A DNA stretch of 32,430 nucleotides from Bacteroidales bacterium UBA1195 (lineage in GTDB: Bacteria; Bacteroidota; Bacteroidia; Bacteroidales; WCHB1-69). Under the pieces are notes generated by a model. That model did not search any database. It was not told where the DNA came from and saw nothing but the letters and a program-made list of their open reading frames with translations. Shown here in pieces: positions 15,599-24,013 of the stretch (position 1 is its first letter; each line of letters starts with the position of its first letter). The position numbers were made by a program, and so were the translations under genes. The stretch spans positions 1 through 32,430 of the forward strand of contig DBYD01000067.1 in the NCBI GenBank assembly GCA_002309855.1. The letters are read 5' to 3'.

Positions 15599-17005
15599 CT
15601 ACTCCTCCGGCTGGAACATCGGGTCCCAGGAGGGGAGCATGATGGGCTTCTGGTCAAACATCTTCAGCAGTTTGGCGGGAATGTACTTCTTCTCAACCAC
15701 CAGACGGAACATGTAGTTGTCGAACCAGTCGTTGGTCATGATCAGGCAGCCCTTGTAGCCGTAATTGTTTCCCCAGCTGTTCTCAACCATCCATTTCAGC
15801 GGTTTGCCGTCAGCATCCAGGTCGACTGCAACCAGTGTCATGGCGTGGGATGAGCCGCTGGCAAAGGTCTGGACGCGCTGCTTCTTGTCCATGTTGAAGG
15901 TGGTGCCCATCAGCGAGGCGTAGTCATAGTTGTCCATATCCATGAAGCCCTTTTCGCGATCGAGGAACTTGCCCACATCGCAGGAGAAATACATCGGGGT
16001 ACTGTCCTTGATGGAGGCGATGGCCATGGCGGCGATATCCTCCATGGGCAGGTTGAGGAATTTCCAGTTCTGCCCGTCATAGACATGGCGGTCATATTCT
16101 ATCTCATACACTTTGTAATACTCGCGGGTGGGGTCGTTCATGAACATGTAATAGGTGCTGAAATCCTCAGGCGCGAACTCCGCCGCAAAGGATTTGGGCG
16201 TGTACTCCTTGGTGGAGACAATGTTGCCCTTGCTGTCACGCTGCGACCAGGTGAACTTCTCGGGCGGCACCCCAAAATTCAGCGCCAGCATCCGGTAGAC
16301 GGTCTGCAGCATTTCGGCCTTGCGGGCCTCCAGTTTGGCGTCGGTCATCCCCTTCTGCGCACCCATCTCGCGCAGTTCCAAACCATACTCGCGCAGTTTC
16401 AGTGCAATAAGGCTTGACATCTGGGAGGTGGCGTTGCTGCTGCGGGTCTCCGGCATCACCTCCGCCGGAACCAGACCGTACTTGTCAATCAGGTTGGCGA
16501 CACCGGTGAACTGTCCGCCGTCCCCGATCGGATTTTTGAAGAGCCACTGCACCTGCTGGTCGTCAATGGCCAGTTTGCGGGTGTCGATGATGGCCTGCAA
16601 AAAGAGGTTCGATTTTTCCAGCTGGTCGTAAAAGAAGGTGTAGACCTGCGAAAACTGGAAGTCGGCAGGCAGGTGGTGCTTGCGGATGGCCTTGCTGCGC
16701 AGCACGTTCATCCCCGTAAACATCCAGCAGCGTCCCGAAGACTTCTGGTTGGTGACCGCCTTGATGTTAACCTGGTTGGAGAAATTTGAATTGAACGCGG
16801 TGGCGTTTTCGCTGTTGACTGCCAGCTTGTTGATGTCGGCCACATTCAGGGCGTTGCGGATGGCCTTGTCCTGCGGCGAATTGGTGTAGGATTTTTTCAA
16901 ATCATCAAGCATCTTTTCAGAGATGCCGCCCGAATTTTGGGCCTTCATGCTTCCAACACAAAGGAAAGTGAAAGATAATACAATGACAAATAAATTTTTA
17001 CGCAT
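15599..17005 (-). CDS. Exported C1-family cysteine aminopeptidase (bleomycin hydrolase/PepC type)
   Basis: The 468-residue papain-fold protein has catalytic Cys93 in SSGRCWMF, His387 in GSSHAMTLVAVD and Asn409 in VENSWGNNYG. The order, spacing and length match bleomycin hydrolase/aminopeptidase C, whose hexameric barrels trim peptides from the N terminus. Unlike cytosolic PepC it begins with a signal peptide (NLFVIVLSFTFLCVGSMKAQ), so it should act in the periplasm or beyond. It ends in PEE rather than a T9SS domain. It is a single-gene transcript bounded by its own promoter and terminator. Confidence 0.92.
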   Translation of the reverse strand: MRKNLFVIVLSFTFLCVGSMKAQNSGGISEKMLDDLKKSYTNSPQDKAIRNALNVADINKLAVNSENATAFNSNFSNQVNIKAVTNQKSSGRCWMFTGMNVLRSKAIRKHHLPADFQFSQVYTFFYDQLEKSNLFLQAIIDTRKLAIDDQQVQWLFKNPIGDGGQFTGVANLIDKYGLVPAEVMPETRSSNATSQMSSLIALKLREYGLELREMGAQKGMTDAKLEARKAEMLQTVYRMLALNFGVPPEKFTWSQRDSKGNIVSTKEYTPKSFAAEFAPEDFSTYYMFMNDPTREYYKVYEIEYDRHVYDGQNWKFLNLPMEDIAAMAIASIKDSTPMYFSCDVGKFLDREKGFMDMDNYDYASLMGTTFNMDKKQRVQTFASGSSHAMTLVAVDLDADGKPLKWMVENSWGNNYGYKGCLIMTNDWFDNYMFRLVVEKKYIPAKLLKMFDQKPIMLPSWDPMFQPEE

Positions 17006-17031
17006 TTCAAATGATTTTAATGTTTAATTTG

Positions 17032-17039
17032 CAAAGATA
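17032..17039 (-). promoter_or_regulatory. Promoter -7 box of the C1 peptidase gene
   Basis: TATCTTTG on the minus strand matches TAnnTTTG, about 27 bases before the peptidase ATG at 17005. It shares a 135-base divergent spacer with the TonB receptor promoter. Confidence 0.55.
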
Positions 17040-17106
17040 GTCATTTTTTCGCAACGGACGGAGGCTTTTTTCAAGACAGAAAGAGAAAAATATATGCGTC
17101 CGGGTG

Positions 17107-17136
17107 TTTTCCGCATTCCAATTTCAAGTATCTTTG
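17107..17136 (+). promoter_or_regulatory. Promoter of the TonB receptor operon
   Basis: TATCTTTG at 17129-17136 is the -7 box and TTTT at 17107-17110 may act as -33 with an 18-base spacer. The predicted start of transcription falls at or just after the first in-frame ATG (17141), favouring translation from the second ATG at 17171. Confidence 0.55.
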
Positions 17137-17170
17137 CAGCATGTTTACACGCGGAAGGAACCGACATCTG

Positions 17171-19222
17171 ATGCTATATGTTTTATGCGGCATTTGCTTG
17201 TGCCCCACATTTTTGCATGCCCAAAAACAGGACAGCATCAAAACGCGGCAGCTGAAAGGGGTGGATGTGACCACCGCACGCATGCCGGTGAACCCTTTTG
17301 AAATCCGCCATGCACAACAGACCATCACCGAAACGATGCTGCAGAATATTCCCGCAAAGGATATCGGGGATGTGGTCAAGCACATGGCGGGCGCGAACGT
17401 GCGCGACTACGGCGGAATCGGAGGTATCAAGACCGTTTCCGTACGCAGCCTGGGGGCAGCCCACACCTCCGTCCATTACGACGGCCTGCCCGTGACCGAC
17501 TGCAACACCGGACAAACCAACATCGGGCGGTTTTCCAAGGAGCACATGATGTACATGCAGCTCTACAGCGGAAGCCCCTCTGACATCTTCCACCCCGCAC
17601 GGTACTGGGCTTCGGCCTCCACCCTTGTCATCCAGACCCGGACACCCCGTTTTTGGGGAGACAAAAAAATGAACCTGGACGCCTCGCTGCAATGCGGAAG
17701 CTTCCATTCAATCCAACCCTTCCTGCACATTGAAAACAGATTGGGCGAGCACCTCTCCTCCTCCATATCGGGCGAATACAACTATTCCAAAGGCGACTAC
17801 CCCTTCACTTACCGGAACCACACGCTCAGCGTCAGCGACCGGCGGAAGAACAGCGAGGTGGAGAACTGCCGCCTGGAGGGAAACCTGTTCTATCACAACG
17901 AACAGCGGGAGGCGCAGGCCAAAATCTTCTACTATCGGAGCCTGCAGCAGCTTCCGGGAGCCATCGTCTACTACAATCCGGTGTGCCACCAGCAGATGAA
18001 CGAGAACAACCTCTTCGCCCAAATACACTACCAGAACAACAATCTGGGAAACAAAGAGAAGGATTGGTGCCGCTGGAGATTCCAGAACAACGGCAAATTC
18101 AACTACAGCGACCTGCAGTACATCGACCCCGACTACCTGAACGCCGCCCACTATCTGGAAAACAATTACAGACAGTGGGAATACTATCTCTCCAATGCCC
18201 TGACTTACGAACTGAGAGCCTTCGGGCTGAACCTCAGCAACGATTTGAGCATAAATTATATGGAATCGGACCTGCCCGACTTTGTGCCGCCCACCCGCTT
18301 CACCTCCCAAACCGCGCTGGCCGCACGTTATCAGGAAAGAGTCGGATGGACGGGAAACGTCGCCCTGCTGCACAACTATTTTGCAGACTACAACACAGCC
18401 GAGACCACCCAACAGACCCAGAAGTTCAGCCCCTCCGTGAACATCGGATGGGGTTCCAACCCGGTCCGCCTTTTCAAATGGGGATTCAGGGGCTCCTACA
18501 AGAACATTTTCCGCATGCCAAGTTTCAGCGAACTGTTCTACAGGCTTTTCGGCACCGCCAACCTGAAACCGGAGGATGTTCAGGAGTTCAACATTGGCAT
18601 CAGCATGCAAGGCTACAAGGCTCGATATAAAACATTTGTGCACTTTGATGCAGACGCCTTCCACAACATCGTCTCCAACAAGATTGTGGCCGTCCCCAGC
18701 CAGAACCTCTTCGTCTGGACCATGATCAACTACGGAAAGGTGCATGTCACGGGGTGCGAGGCCAAACTGCACACCATATACAACCCTGAACATCTGCTGG
18801 AATTTTCCGGAGACTTCACATACACCTTCCAGCAGGCCCTGAACATGACCGACCCCGACAGCAAGAGCTACCGGCAGCAGATTCCCTACACGCCGCGCCA
18901 CTCGGGCAACGCCATAATCGGCTGCCTTTACCATCGCACACAATTGTCCTACAGCCTGCTGTATGTGGGCGAACGTTTCACCCAAGGGCAGAATGTGGAG
19001 GAGAACAGGCTGGCACCCTATTGGGACCACGGGCTTTCGCTCACACATTCCTTCAGATTCTTCTCCGATAAAAAAGCTCCGAAAAAACCTGCATCAAGAC
19101 GGGTGGCACTGCTGAAAATCCATCTGGAGGCGATGAACCTTGCGGACAAAAATTATGAGATTATCCGGAACTATCCCATGCCGGGCAGACAATTTCAGGC
19201 AAAAATCAGCGTTTCATTTTAA
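17171..19222 (+). CDS. TonB-dependent outer-membrane receptor, BtuB-like
   Basis: The protein is 683 residues from MLYVLCGICLCPTFLHAQ, a clean signal peptide; a Met 10 codons upstream would precede the predicted transcript start. A plug domain follows (ITETMLQNIPAKDIGDVVKHM, VSVRSLGAAHTSVHYDGLPV), then a beta-barrel that ends in Phe (FQAKISVSF), as outer-membrane barrels do. It lacks the SusC-type N-terminal carboxypeptidase-like extension. The receptor would import a scarce ligand using TonB energy. The next gene, 17 bases on, is a BtuG-like propeller lipoprotein, so vitamin B12 or a related corrinoid is the best guess. No cobalamin riboswitch was seen in the short upstream spacer, so ligand assignment remains inference. 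Confidence 0.85.
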   Translation: MLYVLCGICLCPTFLHAQKQDSIKTRQLKGVDVTTARMPVNPFEIRHAQQTITETMLQNIPAKDIGDVVKHMAGANVRDYGGIGGIKTVSVRSLGAAHTSVHYDGLPVTDCNTGQTNIGRFSKEHMMYMQLYSGSPSDIFHPARYWASASTLVIQTRTPRFWGDKKMNLDASLQCGSFHSIQPFLHIENRLGEHLSSSISGEYNYSKGDYPFTYRNHTLSVSDRRKNSEVENCRLEGNLFYHNEQREAQAKIFYYRSLQQLPGAIVYYNPVCHQQMNENNLFAQIHYQNNNLGNKEKDWCRWRFQNNGKFNYSDLQYIDPDYLNAAHYLENNYRQWEYYLSNALTYELRAFGLNLSNDLSINYMESDLPDFVPPTRFTSQTALAARYQERVGWTGNVALLHNYFADYNTAETTQQTQKFSPSVNIGWGSNPVRLFKWGFRGSYKNIFRMPSFSELFYRLFGTANLKPEDVQEFNIGISMQGYKARYKTFVHFDADAFHNIVSNKIVAVPSQNLFVWTMINYGKVHVTGCEAKLHTIYNPEHLLEFSGDFTYTFQQALNMTDPDSKSYRQQIPYTPRHSGNAIIGCLYHRTQLSYSLLYVGERFTQGQNVEENRLAPYWDHGLSLTHSFRFFSDKKAPKKPASRRVALLKIHLEAMNLADKNYEIIRNYPMPGRQFQAKISVSF

Positions 19223-19239
19223 AGACAAAACAGGCATTT

Positions 19240-20304
19240 ATGAAAAAAGAGCTTTTTAGATTTCTTATTGTAGGCATCATCTGCGTTTTCACCCTCAGCG
19301 GCTGCCAGGATCCGAAACCCACACCGGAAAACGATGATTTCTCCGTGGATGTGATAGTGATGAACGAGGGCAACTGGCACTCCAACAACGCCAGTCTCAC
19401 AGCATACGACCTCACGCGGAAAGAGGCTGTCACGGACTATTTTGCGGAGAAGAACGGACGCGGGCTCGGCGATGTGGCCAACGATGCGCTGCTTTACGGC
19501 AGCAAACTGTATGTGGTGGTCAACGTCTCATCATCAGTTGAGGTTATTGACACCGCCACCGGCAAATCAATCCGGCAGATTCCGCTGTTCAACGAAATGG
19601 GGATTGCCCGCGAACCGCGCAGGATATGCAGCTGCGAAGGTAAAGTCTATGTATGCTGCTTCGACAGCACAGTGCTGCGGATTGACACCGCCCTGCTGCA
19701 GGTGGAGGCGATGGGCAAGGCCGGCCTGAACCCCGACGGCATCGCTGCCTCCGACGGCAAGCTGTATGTGAGCAATTCGGGCGGCCTGAACTACCCCGAC
19801 TACGGCACAACGGTCTCCGTCATGGACATGAACAGCCTTACGGTGCTGAAAACCATCCCCGTCCGCATCAATCCGGTCAAGGCGTTGGCCGACAGTGCGC
19901 ACCATGTATGGGTGATGTCCTGGGGCAACTACAAGACGGAGAAAAGCTGCATCCAGTGTATCGACACCCAAACCGACAGCGTTATCGCCACCTTTGACGA
20001 AAACGTCAGCGACTTTGACATCCACAATAACATTGTGTACCTGCTCTGCAGCGACTACACCGACCCATGGTTAGCCTGCAAGAGCATCGACGCCATTGCC
20101 TTCCGCATGGAGACACTGTTTGAGAAGACATCGCTCACCACCCCCTACAATCTCAACATCCGCCCCGCTGACGGCTCCATCTGGATTTGTGACGCATTGG
20201 ACTACAGCAGCTTCGGAAACGTCTACTGCTTCGACCGGCAAGGGAGTGAGTTGCACCGCTTCGAAGCGGGCAACTGCCCCGGACACATTGTGTTCTACAA
20301 ATAG
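19240..20304 (+). CDS. DUF5074/YncE-like beta-propeller lipoprotein, candidate BtuG
   Basis: The 354-residue protein has a lipoprotein signal (LSGC, Cys22) and about seven beta-propeller blades with recurring motifs: GLGDVANDALLYGSKLYVVV, SSVEVIDTATGKSIRQI, EGKVYVCCFDSTVLRID, GLNPDGIAASDGKLYVSNSG, TVSVMDMNSLTVLKTI. This is the DUF5074/YncE-type propeller of which Bacteroides BtuG is the characterised member: a surface lipoprotein that binds vitamin B12 and passes it to BtuB. Directly following a TonB receptor with a 17-base gap, it likely caps that receptor. Other ligands are possible for the family. Confidence 0.75.
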   Translation: MKKELFRFLIVGIICVFTLSGCQDPKPTPENDDFSVDVIVMNEGNWHSNNASLTAYDLTRKEAVTDYFAEKNGRGLGDVANDALLYGSKLYVVVNVSSSVEVIDTATGKSIRQIPLFNEMGIAREPRRICSCEGKVYVCCFDSTVLRIDTALLQVEAMGKAGLNPDGIAASDGKLYVSNSGGLNYPDYGTTVSVMDMNSLTVLKTIPVRINPVKALADSAHHVWVMSWGNYKTEKSCIQCIDTQTDSVIATFDENVSDFDIHNNIVYLLCSDYTDPWLACKSIDAIAFRMETLFEKTSLTTPYNLNIRPADGSIWICDALDYSSFGNVYCFDRQGSELHRFEAGNCPGHIVFYK

Positions 20305-20373
20305 CGGGCGTGAAGGAATAATAAAAAAATAACAGCACTGAATGGGTTGCACAATATTCCAACCTTTTTTGCG

Positions 20374-20402
20374 TTGTACATATTAAATAATTAGTATTTT
20401 TG
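20374..20402 (+). promoter_or_regulatory. Promoter of the small antitoxin-like gene
   Basis: TTG at 20374-20376 and TATTTTTG at 20395-20402 are separated by 18 bases, close to the Bacteroidota consensus. Transcription would start only a few bases before the ATG at 20416. Confidence 0.6.
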
Positions 20403-20415
20403 CATTCAAAAAGAA

Positions 20416-20640
20416 ATGGAACAGACAACTACAGTATTCAACCCCATGCAGATGCAATTGCTCAGGATGTTCTCCTATGTGAAGACCGAAGAGGAAATGA
20501 AAGAGATCCAATCCGCTCTTTGCGACTACTTTTTCAACAAAGTGGGAGATGGCATGGCAGAACTTGAAGCCCAAGGTCTTTGGGGGAAGGAACAAAGTGA
20601 GGCCGTATTGCAGGAACATCTCCGCACACCATATAATTAA
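20416..20640 (+). CDS. Small acidic helical protein, antitoxin-like, without adjacent toxin
   Basis: The 74-residue acidic, helix-rich protein has no signal or membrane segment (QMQLLRMFSYVKTEEEMKEI, ALCDYFFNKVGDGMAELEAQ, EHLRTPYN). It resembles a small protein family common in Bacteroidales that I recall lying immediately before PIN-domain toxin genes. Here no PIN or other toxin follows: the next 239 bases are non-coding and the following gene is a lipoprotein. It has its own promoter, so it may be a solitary antitoxin remnant or have another job. Confidence 0.65.
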   Translation: MEQTTTVFNPMQMQLLRMFSYVKTEEEMKEIQSALCDYFFNKVGDGMAELEAQGLWGKEQSEAVLQEHLRTPYN

Positions 20641-20879
20641 CATTTCAACGTATTAAAACAGATTTCCTTTCCATTTGTAGGAGTGATGTCCTTGGCTGCA
20701 TTTCTACAAACAATCCGTTCCGGCAGATAAATTTCATACATTCAGACTGGCATTTCATACAAAGGAGGGTAAAAAAGTTCTGGGGCATTATTTTTTCTTC
20801 TACTTTTGCAAAAATTAATGTTTAACCAAAGTTGCATTTGTAATTTGAATGCAGCTAATATTTTTAAAAACATACCGAA
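20641..20879 (+). other. Non-coding spacer with possible hairpin and a promoter
   Basis: There is no convincing ORF here. TTTGTAG and CTACAAA (about 20674-20720) form a short stem with a long loop, of uncertain meaning. TACTTTTG at 20801-20808 is the -7 box for the next gene, with a T-rich tract before it, leaving an unusually long 5' UTR of about 65 bases before the ATG at 20880. Confidence 0.5.
20801..20808 (+). promoter_or_regulatory. Promoter -7 box of the lipoprotein / helical-repeat / murL unit
   Basis: TACTTTTG matches TAnnTTTG. The next three genes (20880-25393) have no further clear promoter of this type between them, so this probably drives all three. Confidence 0.55.
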
Positions 20880-21881
20880 ATGAGGAAAACAATCTGGCTT
20901 TTATGCCTTGTGGCAATCGGGTTGGCCACCATGTCAGGCTGCAACAGGGGCGAAAACAGGAAAGGAAACGGCAACGCCGTCTATTACTGGCGCACAACCT
21001 TCAAACTGAACAGCAGCGAAAGGCTTTTTCTGCAAAAGCATGACATAAAAAAAATGTATGTGAAATTTTTTGATGTGTCCCACGTATGGGATGAGGGCGT
21101 TGTTCCCGTCGGAACAACAATTTTTATCGACAGCGTCCCTGCCGGACTGGAAATTGTACCGACAGTGTTCATCACAGCGGAAGCCATAAACAAATACCCT
21201 GAGTTCACGGATAAGACGCTTACCCGCATTTTGGACATGGCCGATGCCAACAACATAAAGTTCGGCGAAATACAGATAGACTGCGACTGGAACGGAGAGA
21301 GTGCGGAAAGCTATTTTGCATTTATGAAGAAATTCAGGAAAATGCTTGACAAGAAAAACATAAGGCTCTCGACCACCATCCGGCTGTCCCAATTCGGGAA
21401 TGAGACGCCAGATGCAGACTACGGGGTGCTGATGTGCTACAACACAGGGAACATGAGGGATTGGAAAACTGACAACTCCATACTTGACATAAAGGATGTG
21501 GAACCCTATATGGAAAAATTAGGCGGATACAGGCTGCCGCTATCGGTGGCGTTCCCCTGTTTTTCATGGAATGTCACCTTTGATGACGACTTATATTTTT
21601 CAAACATAGAATATGACTATTATGACTTTACAAACAAAGAACGCTTCAAGAAGATTTCGGAAAACCGTTACAAAATGATTAGGGAAAGGGACGAACGGCT
21701 TTATTTGTACACCCCGGAATACATCCGCCATGAGGAACCATCCATTAAAGAGATACTGGAAATCAAGGAGATGATTCTGAAGAATCTTCCCTCCCAACCC
21801 AAACAGTTTGTTATCTATCATCTTGATTCCGCCAACCTTTCAAAATTCTCAGACAATGATGTGGAAAAAATTTACCGTTAG
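20880..21881 (+). CDS. Lipoprotein with DUF3142-like TIM-barrel motif
   Basis: The 333-residue lipoprotein has lipobox MSGC (Cys21). The mature part begins with a short strand (NAVYYWRTTFKL) and a surface-like KKMYVKFFDVS, then GEIQIDCDWNGES (129-141), followed by a helix (SYFAFMKKFRKML) and strand (IRLSTTIRLSQ). The IQID-D-W pattern after a strand resembles the IQLDFDA motif of DUF3142, a TIM-barrel group related to glycoside hydrolases. The acidic residues D134/D136 and E140 are candidate active-site residues. The fold assignment is from motif pattern only. Its end overlaps the start of the next gene by about 26 bases, so the two products probably work together in the envelope. Confidence 0.65.
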   Translation: MRKTIWLLCLVAIGLATMSGCNRGENRKGNGNAVYYWRTTFKLNSSERLFLQKHDIKKMYVKFFDVSHVWDEGVVPVGTTIFIDSVPAGLEIVPTVFITAEAINKYPEFTDKTLTRILDMADANNIKFGEIQIDCDWNGESAESYFAFMKKFRKMLDKKNIRLSTTIRLSQFGNETPDADYGVLMCYNTGNMRDWKTDNSILDIKDVEPYMEKLGGYRLPLSVAFPCFSWNVTFDDDLYFSNIEYDYYDFTNKERFKKISENRYKMIRERDERLYLYTPEYIRHEEPSIKEILEIKEMILKNLPSQPKQFVIYHLDSANLSKFSDNDVEKIYR

Positions 21882-23982
21882 CCTATGGCTCACCCTTTCA
21901 GCCGCATTATCCTTTGCCTGCGCATTTTATGACGTGCCACAGGGAAACTTCATCTACATGTTCAAAACCTATGACTACGATGAGAACAATCTGTGGAATG
22001 ACATATATTACAAACCCAAACAGGACAATATCAGTTTCTGGTTCCGCTATTCCCAAGGCCGCGTGGACAAAAAAAGCATAGAGCAGGCCCTTTACCAGTG
22101 CGGGGCTGATGAGATTGGTAAAGGGAACAACCGGTTTTTCGCCTACCTGAATGAGACTGGTGATGCGGACGCACTGCTCTATTGGACCATTAACAAAACC
22201 TTTTCGGAAAAAACAGACGACCCATGGTATTACCCCAACCGTTCCGAAAAACAAAAAATTGCCGCTTTGGCCGACAATCTTGAAAAAACATTGAGCGACT
22301 GCAAATCAGAGCTTCTGAAGGAGCGTTTTGTCTATCTGACAATGCGCATCTCCTTCTATGTGAAACAATATGAATCCTGCAAAACCTTATGGGAACAGCA
22401 TCGCGGCAACTGGCACGACAGTGAGCTCCGGCGCAAGTGCCTGCTCTACTATGCCGGAGCCCTATTCTATACGGGCGAAAACGCAAAAGCCGCCGACATA
22501 TACGCCGACAACGGGGATTGGATCAGCCTGCACTCCTTTGACAAAAGTGTGGATTTCATGAGGGAACTCTACGCGGCCTCGCCAAGTTCAAAAGCCTTCA
22601 TGTTTTTTGTCCAGAAATATGTGAACAGATATCAGGACAAACAGGCTTCCATTGACTGTAGCGACTTTACCGCGCTATGCAGGAAGGTTGTGTCCGAAAA
22701 AAAGAGCGACAATCCCGCGCTCTGGCAGTCCGCACTCGCACACATCGCCTTTCTCCAGGGGGATGTGAAAAAGGCTGTGGAACTTATTGAAAAAGCCTCC
22801 GGAATGAAAGGCTATCCCATGACGATGGAAAACATCCGCATGTTACAGCTGCTCTACCATGCCGCAGATCATGATGCCACTGACTATGACAAAAAAATGT
22901 ACAAAGACCTGCCATGGCTGTTGGAAAAGGTGTCTTCACTTGACAACTATTGGGCTGACAACGGAAAAGGCTACGAGCACCACCTCCACATGCTCTCCCG
23001 AATCATACTCAGACATGCCTTCCCTCACTATGTGAAGAGCGGCAACTCCAACATGGCCGCCGCGCTGCTGAACGCATACGACGAGGCATACTGCGACGGT
23101 AAGGAAAAACGTGACAAAATGCGCAGAGACCCTGCTGACAGCGGCAGCTACGAATATTACACCCATTACTTCCGCTACCTTGACACCACATCCATTGAAA
23201 ATGTAAAGAAATTTCTAACTTTTGTGAAATCCGGTGGGAAGACCCCGTTGGAAAAAAGTCTCATCAGATCGGGCTATGTCAGCGAATCCATGATGAACGA
23301 ACTGATTGGCACAAAATACATGCGCATCTATGACTACACTTCAGCCATCAGCTATCTGGAAAAAGTGAAGCCCTTTTTCTGGAAAAAACAGAACATCACA
23401 GAAAATCTGACGTGCAACCCGTTCAGGGAAAAATGGATAGGTTCGGACAGCCTGAGAGGCGGCAGATACCGGACATACAACCCGGCCGAAGAATATGACA
23501 GGAACCCGGGCAAACTGCAATTCTGCAAAATCATGCATAATCTGGAACAGCGACAACTCACAATGTCCGATGTGGAGGATCTGGCAGAGGCCCATTACGC
23601 CTACGCGGTCGGAGTGGCGCAGGCCGGAGGCTGGTGCTGGGCTCTGACAGAATATGCGACCGGCAGCATGCTCATGGGAAGTTTCTGCTCCTTTTCCAAC
23701 GGTGAAAAGCTGAAATATGAGAACAACGGCTGGGACTACATGTCGTCAAAATCCTACATGCTGCAGCAGCGTTGCAAGATAATCAGCACAAACCTCGCCG
23801 CAGCGGAAAACCGGACAACGGACAGGGAATTTGCGGCCCGCTGCCGCTACATGCGCGCCTCAACAGCATTGGAACCATCACAGGCTCAACATTTTCTGCG
23901 CCAGCTTACCAGCAATTACAGCAACACACAGTTTGTCAGTGGCGAATCGCGACATTGCGACATACTGTCGGATTACAAGTGA
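21856..23982 (+). CDS. Large exported alpha-helical repeat protein of unknown function
   Basis: The protein is 708 residues from MMWKKFTVSLWL, chosen because it begins a good signal peptide (cleavage likely after ACA before FYDVPQGN); a Met 16 codons earlier has no signal. The mature part is mostly alpha-helical with TPR/Sel1-like pairs (LLYYAGALFYTGENAKAADI, SALAHIAFLQGDVKKAVELI, AISYLEKVKPFF) and many aromatic and Cys residues. The N-terminal sequence before residue ~60 is Tyr/Asp-rich. I do not recognise a named family. It overlaps the upstream lipoprotein gene and is followed 31 bases later by the MurL-type gene, so an envelope scaffold role in a three-gene unit is plausible but unproven. 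Confidence 0.75.
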   Translation: MMWKKFTVSLWLTLSAALSFACAFYDVPQGNFIYMFKTYDYDENNLWNDIYYKPKQDNISFWFRYSQGRVDKKSIEQALYQCGADEIGKGNNRFFAYLNETGDADALLYWTINKTFSEKTDDPWYYPNRSEKQKIAALADNLEKTLSDCKSELLKERFVYLTMRISFYVKQYESCKTLWEQHRGNWHDSELRRKCLLYYAGALFYTGENAKAADIYADNGDWISLHSFDKSVDFMRELYAASPSSKAFMFFVQKYVNRYQDKQASIDCSDFTALCRKVVSEKKSDNPALWQSALAHIAFLQGDVKKAVELIEKASGMKGYPMTMENIRMLQLLYHAADHDATDYDKKMYKDLPWLLEKVSSLDNYWADNGKGYEHHLHMLSRIILRHAFPHYVKSGNSNMAAALLNAYDEAYCDGKEKRDKMRRDPADSGSYEYYTHYFRYLDTTSIENVKKFLTFVKSGGKTPLEKSLIRSGYVSESMMNELIGTKYMRIYDYTSAISYLEKVKPFFWKKQNITENLTCNPFREKWIGSDSLRGGRYRTYNPAEEYDRNPGKLQFCKIMHNLEQRQLTMSDVEDLAEAHYAYAVGVAQAGGWCWALTEYATGSMLMGSFCSFSNGEKLKYENNGWDYMSSKSYMLQQRCKIISTNLAAAENRTTDREFAARCRYMRASTALEPSQAQHFLRQLTSNYSNTQFVSGESRHCDILSDYK

Positions 23983-24013
23983 AAATGACAACAAACTATT
24001 GAAAACAAATAAA

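Noticed and set aside
17006..17170. Possible cobalamin riboswitch upstream of the BtuB-like gene
   Set aside because: The spacer is too short and lacks recognisable B12-box sequences; only two divergent promoters were found.
17708..19048. 446-codon open frame on the minus strand
   Set aside because: It is antisense to the TonB-dependent receptor barrel. It has no promoter, signal or domain.
20674..20720. Hairpin TTTGTAG/CTACAAA as a terminator or small RNA
   Set aside because: The loop is long and no T-run follows; too weak to call.
21808..21855. Earlier Met (MLSIILIPP) as start of the helical-repeat protein
   Set aside because: It adds 16 residues before a well-formed signal peptide and increases overlap with the preceding gene; the MMWKKF start is better.
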